Both the position numbers and the translations under genes were made by a program. From assembly GCA_025041175.1 (NCBI GenBank), contig JAKCFJ010000001.1, positions 2,311,526-2,375,525 on the forward strand: DNA of 64,000 nt, written 5' to 3'. Source of the DNA: Halobacteriales archaeon YIM A00010 (GTDB taxonomy: Archaea; Halobacteriota; Halobacteria; Halobacteriales; Haloarculaceae). Under the pieces are notes generated by a model, which made no database searches, had not been told where the DNA came from, and saw only the letters and a program-made list of their open reading frames with translations. The stretch's first letter is position 1. Each line of letters begins with the position of its first letter. Positions 11,285-19,372 of this stretch are shown here, one piece after another.

Positions 11285-12339
11285 TGCAGTTGTACGACGC
11301 TGTCAAGCCGGTTTTGTTTCGACTCTCTCCGGAGACCGCCCACGACGCCGTCCGATCGATGCTCGGTGTGGCTCAGAAGACGGGGACCGATCGGGCGTTG
11401 GCGCGGCGCTACCGGGTAGACGATTCACGGCTTTCCTCGTCGGTGTTCGGCCACGAGTTTCCGAATCCGATCGGTGTCGCCGCCGGGTTCGACAAGAACG
11501 CCGAGGTTCCGTCGGCGCTTTCGTGTCTGGGGTTCGGGCACGTCGAGGTCGGGGGTGTGACCGCCGAGCGCCAGCCAGGAAATCCAAAGCCCCGCCTGTT
11601 CAGGCTAGCCGAGGATCGGGCGCTCATCAACCGAATGGGATTCAACAACCACGGCGCGGACGCGATCGGTGCCCGCCTCGCGCGGACGCGCGTAGATGTT
11701 CCGGTCGGGGTGAACATCGGGAAGTCGAAGTCGACGCCGTTGTCGGAGGCAGCCGAGGACTATCTGTACACCTACGGACGCGTCGAATCGAGCGGTGATT
11801 ACTTCGTCGTCAACGTATCGAGTCCGAACACGCCCGGACTGCGCGAACTGCAGGATCGGGAGCACCTCGAACACATCCTCGGGACGCTCACAGACGCTGG
11901 GGCGTCGCCGCTGCTCGTGAAGCTCTCGCCGGACCTCACCGACGAGGCGATCGAAGCGGCGTTGACCGTCGTCAAGGAGCTGGATCTGGATGGGGTTATC
12001 ACGACGAACACGACGACCGACCGGCCCGACTCGTTGGATAGCATCAACCGCGCCGAGACAGGCGGGTTGTCCGGCGATCCGATCGAAGCGCGCGCCACCC
12101 GAGCGATCCGGTTCGTCGCAGAGCGCACCGACGTTCCCGTCATCGGCGTCGGGGGCGTTTCGGACGCGGCCGGGGCCTACGCGAAGATCCGGGCGGGCGC
12201 ATCGCTGGTCCAGTTGTACACCGGACTCATCTACGAAGGACCCACGCTCGCGCGCGACATCAATAGAGGACTGGTGGAACTGTTAGAACGGGACGGCTTC
12301 GATTCGGTCGAGGCGGCTGTCGGTGCGGATACAGAGTGA
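11284..12339 (+). CDS. pyrD: Dihydroorotate dehydrogenase (quinone), class 2
   Basis: 351 residues. The N-terminal helical region (VKPVLFRLSPETAHDAV) is the class 2 membrane-association extension. AAGFDKNAE binds FMN and substrate; INRMGFNNHGAD, VNVSSPNTPGLR (with the catalytic serine), LVKLSPDL, TNTT and the phosphate-binding IGVGGV...GASLVQLYTG complete the barrel. It oxidises dihydroorotate to orotate in pyrimidine synthesis with electrons passed to quinone. It is coupled to the small gene before it. Confidence 0.96.
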   Translation: MQLYDAVKPVLFRLSPETAHDAVRSMLGVAQKTGTDRALARRYRVDDSRLSSSVFGHEFPNPIGVAAGFDKNAEVPSALSCLGFGHVEVGGVTAERQPGNPKPRLFRLAEDRALINRMGFNNHGADAIGARLARTRVDVPVGVNIGKSKSTPLSEAAEDYLYTYGRVESSGDYFVVNVSSPNTPGLRELQDREHLEHILGTLTDAGASPLLVKLSPDLTDEAIEAALTVVKELDLDGVITTNTTTDRPDSLDSINRAETGGLSGDPIEARATRAIRFVAERTDVPVIGVGGVSDAAGAYAKIRAGASLVQLYTGLIYEGPTLARDINRGLVELLERDGFDSVEAAVGADTE

Positions 12340-12395
12340 AACGGGACGCCAAAGGCCGAACCGTGTCCGAGCCGCGCGAGACGACCCACGGCTAA

Positions 12396-12406
12396 GGAAT
12401 ATTTTA
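12396..12406 (+). promoter_or_regulatory. TATA box of the proteasome operon
   Basis: AATATTTTAGC lies about 25 bp before the ATG at 12422, the spacing expected for a leaderless haloarchaeal transcript. This decides the start of the beta subunit. Confidence 0.6.
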
Positions 12407-12421
12407 GCGAGCGCTTATTCG

Positions 12422-13066
12422 ATGCGAGTTCCAACGACGGATATGGAAACAGAGACCGGTCAGGAGACGACCGTACAGAAAACGGGAACGACGACGGTCG
12501 GACTCGTCACCGCCGACGGGGTGGTGCTCGCGGCCGATCGCAGGACCAGCCTCGGCGGACAGTTCGTCTCGAACAAACAGTCGATCAAGATCGAACAGGT
12601 TCACCCCACCGCAGCAGTGACGTTGTCCGGCTCGGTCGGTGCTGGACAGGCGTTCATCCGACAGCTCCGGAGCACAGCGAATCTGTACGAGGCGCGCCGC
12701 GGCGAACCGATGGACATGGACGCGCTAGCCCAGACAGCCGGCCGGCTGCTCAGAGGAACGCGCTCGATGCCCGTGTTGGGCGGCGTCGATGGGGACGGCC
12801 CGCGCGCGTTCCAGATCGACCCGGCGGGAGGTGTGCTCGAAGACACCTACACCGCGAGCGGCAGCGGTATGCAGCTCGCAACGGGTGCACTCGAACGGCT
12901 CTACGAGGAGGATCTCACGCTGTCGGAAGGCGTGTCGGTCGCCGCGGAGGCGGTCGAGAGCGCAATGGAGCGCGATACCGCAAGCGGTAATGGTATCACA
13001 GTTGCGCGTATTACTCCCGAAGACGTGATGATCGACTCATACACTGACAGCACGGAGGTGGCCTGA
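12422..13066 (+). CDS. psmB: Proteasome beta subunit
   Basis: 214 residues from the ATG at 12422. A propeptide of about 22 residues ends at QKTG, and the mature chain starts TTTVG with catalytic Thr23. GVVLAADRR (Asp) and FVSNKQSIKIEQ (Lys) supply the other active-site residues; GSGMQLATGALE is the conserved GSG loop. It forms the proteolytic rings of the 20S core. The stop overlaps the start of the alpha-subunit gene (TGATG), so the two are translated together. Confidence 0.96.
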   Translation: MRVPTTDMETETGQETTVQKTGTTTVGLVTADGVVLAADRRTSLGGQFVSNKQSIKIEQVHPTAAVTLSGSVGAGQAFIRQLRSTANLYEARRGEPMDMDALAQTAGRLLRGTRSMPVLGGVDGDGPRAFQIDPAGGVLEDTYTASGSGMQLATGALERLYEEDLTLSEGVSVAAEAVESAMERDTASGNGITVARITPEDVMIDSYTDSTEVA

Positions 13067-13764
13067 TGCGGGGGCAGGACGACCGACAGGCCTACGATCG
13101 CGGAACCAGCCTGTTCTCACCGGATGGCCGGCTGTACCAGGTCGAGTACGCACGCGAGGCGGTCAAACGCGGCGGCGCGAGCGTCGGCGTGCGAGCGAGC
13201 GATGGCGTCGTGCTCGCCGCGGAACGACGGGTCCGCTCGCCGCTGCTCGAAGCCCGAAGCATCGAGAAGCTCCACAAGATCGACGAGCACAACGGCGTTG
13301 CGAGCGCCGGCCACGTCGCCGATGCGCGCCAGCTCGTGGAAGAAGCCCGCCAGACCGCACAGGTCGAGCAGCTCAGCTACGACCAGCCGATCACGCCCGA
13401 ACAGCTCACGACCGAAGTGAGCGAGCACGTTCAGGAGTTCACGCAAGCGGGTCACACCCGCCCGTTCGGTGCGGCGCTGCTCGTGGGGGGCTACGTCGAG
13501 GGGACGCCGCAGCTGTTCGAAACCGATCCGTCGGGCACGTCCTACGAGTGGCAGGCGACCGCCATCGGCGGCAACAGCGACGAGATCGAAAACACGCTCG
13601 AATCGGAGTACGATCCAGAGATCTCGATCGCTGACGCGTCGGGGCTTGCGGCTTCGGTACTGACCGACGAAGAAGAGAACGATCCCGAAACCGTCGCCGT
13701 CGCCGTCATCGACGAGGCGGGCTACCGAACGCTCGAGCGCGAAGAGATCGACGACCTGCTGTAA
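13066..13764 (+). CDS. psmA: Proteasome alpha subunit
   Basis: 232 residues. The N-terminal signature YDRGTSLFSPDGRLYQVEYA is the alpha-ring hallmark, and the protein lacks the N-terminal catalytic threonine. EKLHKIDEHNGVASAGHVAD and the acidic C-terminus (EEIDDLL) follow. Alpha rings gate substrate entry and dock the AAA unfoldases. Placement directly behind psmB as a beta-alpha operon contrasts with haloarchaea such as Haloferax volcanii, where these genes are separate. A second set elsewhere in the genome is possible. Confidence 0.95.
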   Translation: MRGQDDRQAYDRGTSLFSPDGRLYQVEYAREAVKRGGASVGVRASDGVVLAAERRVRSPLLEARSIEKLHKIDEHNGVASAGHVADARQLVEEARQTAQVEQLSYDQPITPEQLTTEVSEHVQEFTQAGHTRPFGAALLVGGYVEGTPQLFETDPSGTSYEWQATAIGGNSDEIENTLESEYDPEISIADASGLAASVLTDEEENDPETVAVAVIDEAGYRTLEREEIDDLL

Positions 13765-13778
13765 CAGTCACGAACCGA

Positions 13779-14645
13779 TCATCGCTCGAACACGGAAACG
13801 ACCGTCGCGTCGCGGCCGACGAGCAACTCCAACTGCTCGTCGTCGATCTCGGCCGAAACGCGCACGCACCACGGATCGTCCGAAAGGATCGTCTCGCGCC
13901 ATTCTCGTCCGACGTTCCAGATTGGCCGGTTGCGAACGTCTTCGCCGTGGCCGTAATAGAAGGAAACGACTGCGGGGTGGTCGATCACAGCGAGCGTCAC
14001 CGGACAGCGCAGCGTGTACCCACATCCGGTACAGCCGAGGCGGAGCTGTGCCCGTCCATTTTCGGGGGCGCTCTCGGTTTCGGGTTCGGCATCCGCGTAT
14101 TCGACGCGTGCAGTCGATTCCCCGCCACACTCCGGACAGCTCCCATCGGTCATCAACGAGACGCGGTGGCGGTAGAGCCGATCCAGTGCGCCCGGAAACG
14201 CCTCGTCGGCGTGGGTCCGGTGGCCGCTCGGGGGGAACGGCAGCCGTAACACTGCTGCTTCGCACGCCTGACAGCGCACCGTGACGGTGTTGTCGGTCGC
14301 GGTGGCGACCAGCGCGCGGTCGTCACAGAACGGACAGGGGTCGTCGATCCCGACCGGATCGCGATCGACGCTCTCGGTGTACACGCCGGATTCGATCGCG
14401 CGCGCGATCCGGATCCCCGCGTCGGTGAGGGTGTAGCCGTCGTCGGTCTCGCGGAGGTAATGATCGGTGAGCTGCCGGAGGTGGTAGGCGAATCCGGCCG
14501 TGGTGTCCGCACCGCTCGCCTCGGCGAGCTCCGAGAACGCCAACGTCACCGGCCCGCCCTCCTCGAGCAGCGCCGCGAGCACCCGCGTCCGGATCTCGTT
14601 ACCGAGCGGCTGGAACGCCTCGCTCGGCGCGGCTGTTTCGGTCAT
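13779..14645 (-). CDS. Winged-helix regulator with zinc-ribbon region (ArsR-like)
   Basis: 288 residues from the ATG at 14645; an upstream extension to 14696 runs into the repeat DNA and is rejected. Residues about 8-75 form an ArsR-type winged helix (LGNEIRTRVLAALLEEGG, TAGFAYHLRQL). Two CxxC pairs follow (CPFCDD, CQAC), then CPECGG and CTGC, suggesting structural zinc sites. The C-terminal half is a haloarchaea-specific domain of unknown ligand. Probable transcription factor. The 122-bp repeat copy begins only 17 bp upstream of its start. Confidence 0.82.
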   Translation of the reverse strand: MTETAAPSEAFQPLGNEIRTRVLAALLEEGGPVTLAFSELAEASGADTTAGFAYHLRQLTDHYLRETDDGYTLTDAGIRIARAIESGVYTESVDRDPVGIDDPCPFCDDRALVATATDNTVTVRCQACEAAVLRLPFPPSGHRTHADEAFPGALDRLYRHRVSLMTDGSCPECGGESTARVEYADAEPETESAPENGRAQLRLGCTGCGYTLRCPVTLAVIDHPAVVSFYYGHGEDVRNRPIWNVGREWRETILSDDPWCVRVSAEIDDEQLELLVGRDATVVSVFER

Positions 14646-14661
14646 ACCACTATTACAGCAT

Positions 14662-14783
14662 CCCACCTTTTTTCCGTTCGGGTGGCCTTCGGCCACCGCT
14701 CACTTGGCGAGAGCGAAGCTCTCGCTTGCTCCCACTCGCTTCGCTCGCGGGAACGCAAAAAATCTGGACCAAAAAAGCCGCTC
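14662..14783 (+). repeat. 122-bp perfect inverted repeat, left copy
   Basis: This segment is identical over 122 bp to the reverse complement of 16142-16263. It contains stem-loops such as GTGGCC-TTC-GGCCAC and GCGAGAGC-GAA-GCTCTCGC, and runs of A and T at its edges. The two copies enclose the two-gene zinc-ribbon module. Confidence 0.93.
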
Positions 14784-15060
14784 GCTTGCTCCCGCTCGTG
14801 GTCCGAAAATCGAAGATTTTCGTCATCACGAAACGGCTTCGCCGTTTCGAACGACTTCGCTCGCAGGAACTGCGCTCGCGGTGGGTGTACTCACGTTACC
14901 GCACCGCACAACCACGGGGCTATCGTTCCACGCGAGAACGTGCTCGCGCGCTGTCGCCGGGCCGTTAGGCCCGGCTGCTTGCGGAGTCCTCGAAAATGCG
15001 TTGCGTTTTCGGGAGCGCGAAAATCGAAGATTTTCGCAGCCTCCGCTCCGCTCTGTCGCT
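14784..15060. repeat. Cluster of short hairpins with 3-4 nt loops
   Basis: Consecutive palindromes include AAAATC-GAA-GATTTT (twice), AAACGGC-TTC-GCCGTTT, GCCGGGCC-GTTA-GGCCCGGC and AAAATGC-GTT-GCGTTTT. No coding capacity is evident. From 15060 to 15240 the sequence is unremarkable, then a TTTATG box near 15244 precedes the next gene. Confidence 0.7.
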
Positions 15061-15272
15061 GAGGCGTTTCCGTGCGGATCGCTTTGAGCACCGAGAATGA
15101 CGTGACTGCTCGACAGAAATCCACCATAGCCAGTACAATCTCGAGCAGCAACGCCCGATTTCAGGACTTCAGTTCAGATCGACGAAAAACTGCTTCCGGA
15201 ATATTTGTTAGTATTACATAACGTTACTGGTTTGATCAGTACCTTTATGTGTGATGGGGCAAGGAACGATAG

Positions 15273-15515
15273 ATGAGGACGCCAGCGTGCATGGACCGCG
15301 CGTTCACTGAAACGCGCCGGGTGTGTCCACCACCCGACGCTGGGGTTCTCAAGCGGTTGGAAGAACCCATGACAGGGAATGAATCAGAGACATGTAACGG
15401 TGTCGCATCGTATCAGGAATATGAACAGCGAACGCGCTGCCCGGTGTGCGGCCGGCCGGTCCGCTCGCGCCTCGAACACCGGATGGGGTGTCCGTTGGGG
15501 CGGTGGTGGCGGTGA
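15273..15515 (+). CDS. Small zinc-ribbon protein of unknown function
   Basis: 80 residues. The C-terminal part has CPVCGRPVRSRLEHRMGCP, a likely zinc site. The ATG at 15273 lies about 27 bp behind CTTTATGT, consistent with a leaderless transcript; an internal ATG at 15369 is an alternative. Its TGA overlaps the GTG start of the next gene (GTGA). I do not recognise the family. The pair sits between the 122-bp inverted repeats. Confidence 0.6.
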   Translation: MRTPACMDRAFTETRRVCPPPDAGVLKRLEEPMTGNESETCNGVASYQEYEQRTRCPVCGRPVRSRLEHRMGCPLGRWWR

Positions 15516-16069
15516 CGCTGCCACTGTTCCAGTTTCGGGATGGACAGGGCGAAGTCGTGAACCTCTCGGCCGCCACGGATCGGGATGAGATCACGAAAGC
15601 GGAGCTGTACCACAGCATCGACGTGGGTGAAGGACTCTGGTGTAGACCCTGTCAATCCACGGGCTGCGCGCACGCCACGCAGATCGAGCAGATACTGGCG
15701 ACGGCGGGGCTTGGCAGGCCCCGAACGGGCGGGTACGACGAGCTGCCGGGAATCGCGCGGTTCACGCGCTATGCCGCCACCGGTGAGATGGTCGTCGAAT
15801 GCTGGTTCGACAACGGGGCGTGCGTGCGCTTTCACGAACAGCGTAATGGCACAGTCGTGCAGTCGGTGTTCACGCCCGAGGACTCGCGCGAACCGGCCGA
15901 GATGACCGAGAAACCGGATGCAGAGAGCGCGCCCGCCTGTCTGGTCGACACGCTGGTGGCCTACTGCCAGTATCGACAGCGCGGCGATCTCGCTGGGCTA
16001 CAGGAGCGCTATCCCGAGCTGGCCCGCGTCGTCAGAGAGGCCGCCGCTGCATCCACCACCAACGACTGA
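15512..16069 (+). CDS. Uncharacterised protein of the inverted-repeat-flanked module
   Basis: 185 residues from the GTG at 15512, chosen because it overlaps the preceding stop by four bases; the open frame itself extends to 15446. Visible features are GLWCRPCQSTGCAHATQIEQ (a possible zinc-binding Cys/His cluster), an aromatic-rich middle (VVECWFDNGACVRFHEQ) and a C-terminal helix YRQRGDLAGLQERYPELARV. The last 34 codons recur in diverged form at 16264-16366. Function unknown. Confidence 0.6.
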   Translation: MTLPLFQFRDGQGEVVNLSAATDRDEITKAELYHSIDVGEGLWCRPCQSTGCAHATQIEQILATAGLGRPRTGGYDELPGIARFTRYAATGEMVVECWFDNGACVRFHEQRNGTVVQSVFTPEDSREPAEMTEKPDAESAPACLVDTLVAYCQYRQRGDLAGLQERYPELARVVREAAAASTTND

Positions 16070-16108
16070 CGGAACATCGTAGCGCGTGGTAGCGGAGGCG
16101 GAGGGGTC

Positions 16109-16134
16109 GCGGTGAGTTAGTACACTCACCGCGA
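16109..16134. terminator. Strong hairpin after the zinc-ribbon module
   Basis: CGCGGTGAGT (16109-16118) and ACTCACCGCG (16125-16134) form a perfect 10-bp stem with a 6-nt loop, 40 bp behind the stop codon and followed by CTTTTTT at 16148. A terminator role is inferred. Confidence 0.5.
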
Positions 16135-16141
16135 ACGCAGT

Positions 16142-16263
16142 GAGCGGCTTTTTTGGTCCAGATTTTTTGCGTTCCCGCGAGCGAAGCGAGTGGGAGCAAG
16201 CGAGAGCTTCGCTCTCGCCAAGTGAGCGGTGGCCGAAGGCCACCCGAACGGAAAAAAGGTGGG
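16142..16263 (-). repeat. 122-bp perfect inverted repeat, right copy
   Basis: Reverse complement of 14662-14783 with no mismatch that I can see. It splits a duplicated gene end: the 3' end of the preceding gene lies on its left, and a diverged copy begins directly at 16264 on its right. Confidence 0.93.
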
Positions 16264-16386
16264 CCAGTACCGCCAGCGCGGCGATCTTGATGGTCTCCGC
16301 CAGCACCACCCCGAACTGGCGCGCGTCGTGGGGGAGGCCGCTGCATCCACCACCGACGACTGACGGAACACCGTAGCGAGCGGTGG
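16264..16386 (+). pseudogene. Orphan copy of the 3' end of the preceding gene
   Basis: The sequence aligns with 15967-16091 at about 80 percent, including the stop and downstream bases. It encodes QYRQRGDLDGLRQHHPELAR and ends TTDD before the TGA at 16361-16363. No 5' part is present. It is probably the remainder of a tandem paralogue whose front was lost when the repeat arrived. Confidence 0.7.
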
Positions 16387-16412
16387 CGGTTCCCTCCACA
16401 TCTGGCGTTCCG

Positions 16413-17012
16413 TTAAACTGTACGTCGGTCGTACTCGATCGTCGTTGCCACCCGGTTCGCTGTCTCCTCGTCCGCGAGCCGTTCGACCAGATGCAAGGAG
16501 AGATCGAGACCCGAGGTGACACCACCACACGTGAGCACCGATCCGCTATCGACCACGCGTTCGTCCCGAACGTCCACCGACGAGAACGATTCGCCCAGTT
16601 CATCGATCGCTCCCGCGTGGGTGGTCGCGGGCCGCCCGTCGAGCACGCCGGCGTGGGCGAGGATCATCCCACCGGTGCAAACCGACGCCACCGTCGTCCC
16701 ATCCGCGTGACGCTCGGCAACCGCCTCGGGAAGCTCGCCGCGGGCGACCTGCTCGCGCGCACCACCGTGGTCGTCGTTCCACCCGCCGCCCGGAACGATC
16801 AACACGTCCGGCTCCGCGAGCGTTCCATCAGGCTCGACGCACAGCCCGTGGTTGGCCGTCACCGTCTCCGTCTCCGCCAGCGTGACGAGTTCCACCGTCA
16901 GCGCCGCGCCCAGTCGAGCCGCGTTGTCGAGCACCTCGTACGGACCGATCGCGTCCAGCTCGTCGAACCCGTCGAAGAGAACGATCTGGATCTCCGTAGC
17001 TGTCTCACTCAC
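16413..17012 (-). CDS. DJ-1/PfpI family protein
   Basis: 199 residues. IQIVLFDGFDELDAIGPYEVL, VPGGG and the nucleophile elbow ASVCTGGMILAHAGVLDGRP (with reactive cysteine) define the class I glutamine-amidotransferase-like fold; TTH and the CGGVTSGLDLSLHLVER segment match the AraC-associated/isonitrile-hydratase branch. Possible roles are glyoxalase, hydrolase or chaperone. Substrate unknown. Confidence 0.88.
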   Translation of the reverse strand: MSETATEIQIVLFDGFDELDAIGPYEVLDNAARLGAALTVELVTLAETETVTANHGLCVEPDGTLAEPDVLIVPGGGWNDDHGGAREQVARGELPEAVAERHADGTTVASVCTGGMILAHAGVLDGRPATTHAGAIDELGESFSSVDVRDERVVDSGSVLTCGGVTSGLDLSLHLVERLADEETANRVATTIEYDRRTV

Positions 17013-17119
17013 ACGCGTTCATCGCCCGGCTCGGTAGAAGACGTTCCGGTTTACACGAGAAGCGGCGGATCAGCGCCCGTGTCGCCACTCGCGGCTCCGA
17101 CAGTGTATCGAGAAATCAG

Positions 17120-17413
17120 TTACGCGTACAGAGACTGGTCCGGGTCCTCGAACTGGAAACAGACCGTATCGCCCGGCTCGACCCGGCTGTCGCTCGACAA
17201 CCGCTGTGTCGACTCCGAAGACTCACGAACCGCCACGGTGTCCGATCGGAGACGGTCGCCCTTGAGCAGCGCCGGCCGTACCTGTGGCCCACACTCCCGC
17301 GATAACGCCTCCACCACGTCGATGGTGGTCGCGCGCTCGGAGACGTGGACGCTCGATTCCTCGACGCCCGCGCGCAGCGTTAGCACACCGTTCAGCTTGA
17401 CCCGCACACACAT
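17120..17413 (-). CDS. Ubiquitin-fold MoaD/ThiS-like protein without a C-terminal GG
   Basis: 97 residues from the ATG at 17413. MCVRVKLNGVLTLRAGVEES, TTIDVVEALSRECG and RVEPGDTVCFQF fit the beta-grasp MoaD/SAMP pattern. The chain ends EDPDQSLYA, without the diglycine needed for adenylation and sulfur or protein transfer. It may therefore be a structural relative with another role. Confidence 0.65.
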   Translation of the reverse strand: MCVRVKLNGVLTLRAGVEESSVHVSERATTIDVVEALSRECGPQVRPALLKGDRLRSDTVAVRESSESTQRLSSDSRVEPGDTVCFQFEDPDQSLYA

Positions 17414-17757
17414 ACCAATCACACGGGGCTCCAGGGTGAAATAATTTACTCACAGCTGAAGTAGTCGTTCGAACAGGGATGGCACACGCTACTCGGGTCG
17501 CTTCGTCCGTGACGACCCGGATGATCCATCGACACACCGTATTAATGTATAATATGTACATTATGAATTATCTTAATAAAACGTTTCGATGTATGATATC
17601 ACGCCCCAATATCAGTATCCAGTACTTCCGTCTCGCGCGTCGATTCACGTCGATCGGTATCGTTTCAGACAGCGCATGAATTGGCAGTTCGGTCGGAGAG
17701 CCACTAATTCGGGGGGTATACGACCGATTTTTATGGGGAGACACGTAATCCGGATAC
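17414..17757. other. AT-rich intergenic region
   Basis: No gene is seen. The segment holds a low-GC stretch at 17535-17660 and the promoter of the geranylgeranyl reductase gene. Confidence 0.5.
17727..17736 (+). promoter_or_regulatory. TATA box of the geranylgeranyl reductase gene
   Basis: TTTTTATGGG centred about 26 bp before the ATG at 17758 indicates a leaderless transcript and supports that start. Confidence 0.65.
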
Positions 17758-19131
17758 ATGTCTGCGGAAGCCTACGATGTGGTCGTCGTCGGCGGTGGGA
17801 CGGCGGGTGCGTTCGCTGCAGCGACCGTTGCCAGTGAGGGACTCTCGGTCGCGTTATTAGAGCGCAAGCCGGAGGACGACGCCGGTCACATCGCGTGTGG
17901 CGATGCTGTAAAGGGTAAGAGTACGTTCCCGGATACGATCGACCTGGAGTATCTTCGGGAAGAATCGTTCACCAACGACGACATCACCCACGCACGGTTC
18001 GAGAATCCCCAGAGTGGCGAGTCGATGGACATCGGATTCGGTGGTGTGACGGGTGCCGTCGTCGATCGCAAGCGCTACGGCGAGGTGTTGTTGGAGGAGG
18101 CGGCCCGGATCGGGGCGGACGTCCAGTACGAGACGGTCGTTCACGACGTTATTCAGGACACGGCTGTCGAGGGCGTCAAAGCCACCCGGAACGGCTCTGT
18201 GACCAACTACGAGGCCGACGTGGTGATCGACGCTGCGGGCGCGCTCTCTCTGTTACAGGACAAAACCGACTTTTCGGGCGCGACGTTCGACACCAACGTC
18301 GATTACTCACAGTTCTGTTCGGCCTACCGCGAGATCATCGAGATCGACGAGCCGGTCGAATGGACCGACACGCTCGTGTTCAAACCCACCCAGGAGCTGG
18401 GGTATCTGTGGTATTTCCCGCGAACGGCCACGGAGATCAACGTTGGGCTCGGCTTTCAGATGAACAAGCCGCCGATGAAGCTCGTGGAGGTGCTCAAAGC
18501 CGATCTCAAACAGCGGGCGGAGTTCGCCGGCGCACGCGTCAAAGACAAGCTCGGGGCAGCGCTGCCCACGCGCAGACCGTACGATTCGGCGGTCGCCCCC
18601 GGCTATCTCGCCGTCGGTGACGCTGCTGGTCACGTCAATCCGATCACCGGCGGTGGGATTCCGGGCGCGGCCAAGGCCGGCCATTGGGCCGCACAGGCGG
18701 CTGTCGAAGCGATTTCGGAGGGCGTGCCCGACGACGAGGACGCGCTGTGGGAGTACAACCGCCGGGTCATGACCGACTTCGGAAAGAAGTTTGCCGCGAT
18801 GGATCTGTACAACATTTGGGGCGGAGCGACCGATCTCGATGAGATCCTCGACGTGATCACGAAACTCCCGGCCGACCACTTCGCGGAAACGGTCGCCAAG
18901 AGCGGCTCGACGTCGATGGGATTCGCTACCAAGGTCAAAACCGCCGCGAAGACGTTCGGACACTGGGACATGCTGTACGACCTGTGGCGGGTCAACGAGA
19001 AGAGCAATGAACTCAAAGAGATCTACGAGGAGTACCCCACGAGTGTCGACGGATTCGAGCAGTGGGTCGAAGCCCGCGATGAACTGCTAGAGGAGGTGTA
19101 CGAGATTACCGGTGGTGATCCCAAATACTGA
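17758..19131 (+). CDS. Geranylgeranyl reductase family flavoprotein
   Basis: 457 residues. VVVVGGGTAGAFAAATVAS is the FAD Rossmann motif; CGDAVKGKSTFP, YLWYFPRTATEINVGLGFQ and AVGDAAGHVNPITGGGIPGA are family signatures. These enzymes saturate the isoprenoid chains of archaeal lipids or related polyprenyl compounds, using FAD. The stop TGA shares its last base with the family B element at 19131. Confidence 0.93.
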   Translation: MSAEAYDVVVVGGGTAGAFAAATVASEGLSVALLERKPEDDAGHIACGDAVKGKSTFPDTIDLEYLREESFTNDDITHARFENPQSGESMDIGFGGVTGAVVDRKRYGEVLLEEAARIGADVQYETVVHDVIQDTAVEGVKATRNGSVTNYEADVVIDAAGALSLLQDKTDFSGATFDTNVDYSQFCSAYREIIEIDEPVEWTDTLVFKPTQELGYLWYFPRTATEINVGLGFQMNKPPMKLVEVLKADLKQRAEFAGARVKDKLGAALPTRRPYDSAVAPGYLAVGDAAGHVNPITGGGIPGAAKAGHWAAQAAVEAISEGVPDDEDALWEYNRRVMTDFGKKFAAMDLYNIWGGATDLDEILDVITKLPADHFAETVAKSGSTSMGFATKVKTAAKTFGHWDMLYDLWRVNEKSNELKEIYEEYPTSVDGFEQWVEARDELLEEVYEITGGDPKY

Positions 19132-19227
19132 TACTGTCGGACAGGGATGACTGAATATCGGATGCTGGTGAACCGCCAGACAGCAGCTGGATATTCCGTC
19201 GCAATCCGTCCGTAGGTCCGACAGTAT
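19131..19227 (-). repeat. 97-bp inverted-repeat element, family B copy 1 (B1)
   Basis: 97 bp with ends ATACTGTCGGAC / GTCCGACAGTAT. Its reverse complement aligns without gaps to 33362-33458. A central hairpin, TGCTG paired with CAGCA, is common to both. It starts at the last base of the preceding gene's stop codon; the flanks read TGA before TACTG and TGA after CAGTA, a direct 3-bp repeat. Confidence 0.87.
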
Positions 19228-19372
19228 GAGTTCGCTCTCCCTGTTTTGTACCACGCCACACTGGTGTCCCCCTCGCGTGCTGGATCCGCACGGCCCGTGT
19301 CCTTCGTTCCCGTGGTGTCAGGACGCATTCGCATCCCCAACCCCTTTTGAGCAGACAGCTGAACGCTCGTGT

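Noticed and set aside
19226-19372. N-terminal extension of the aldo/keto reductase
   Set aside because: The extension is Cys/Pro-rich, begins at the B element edge and is absent from the family; the ATG at 19373 fits the fold.
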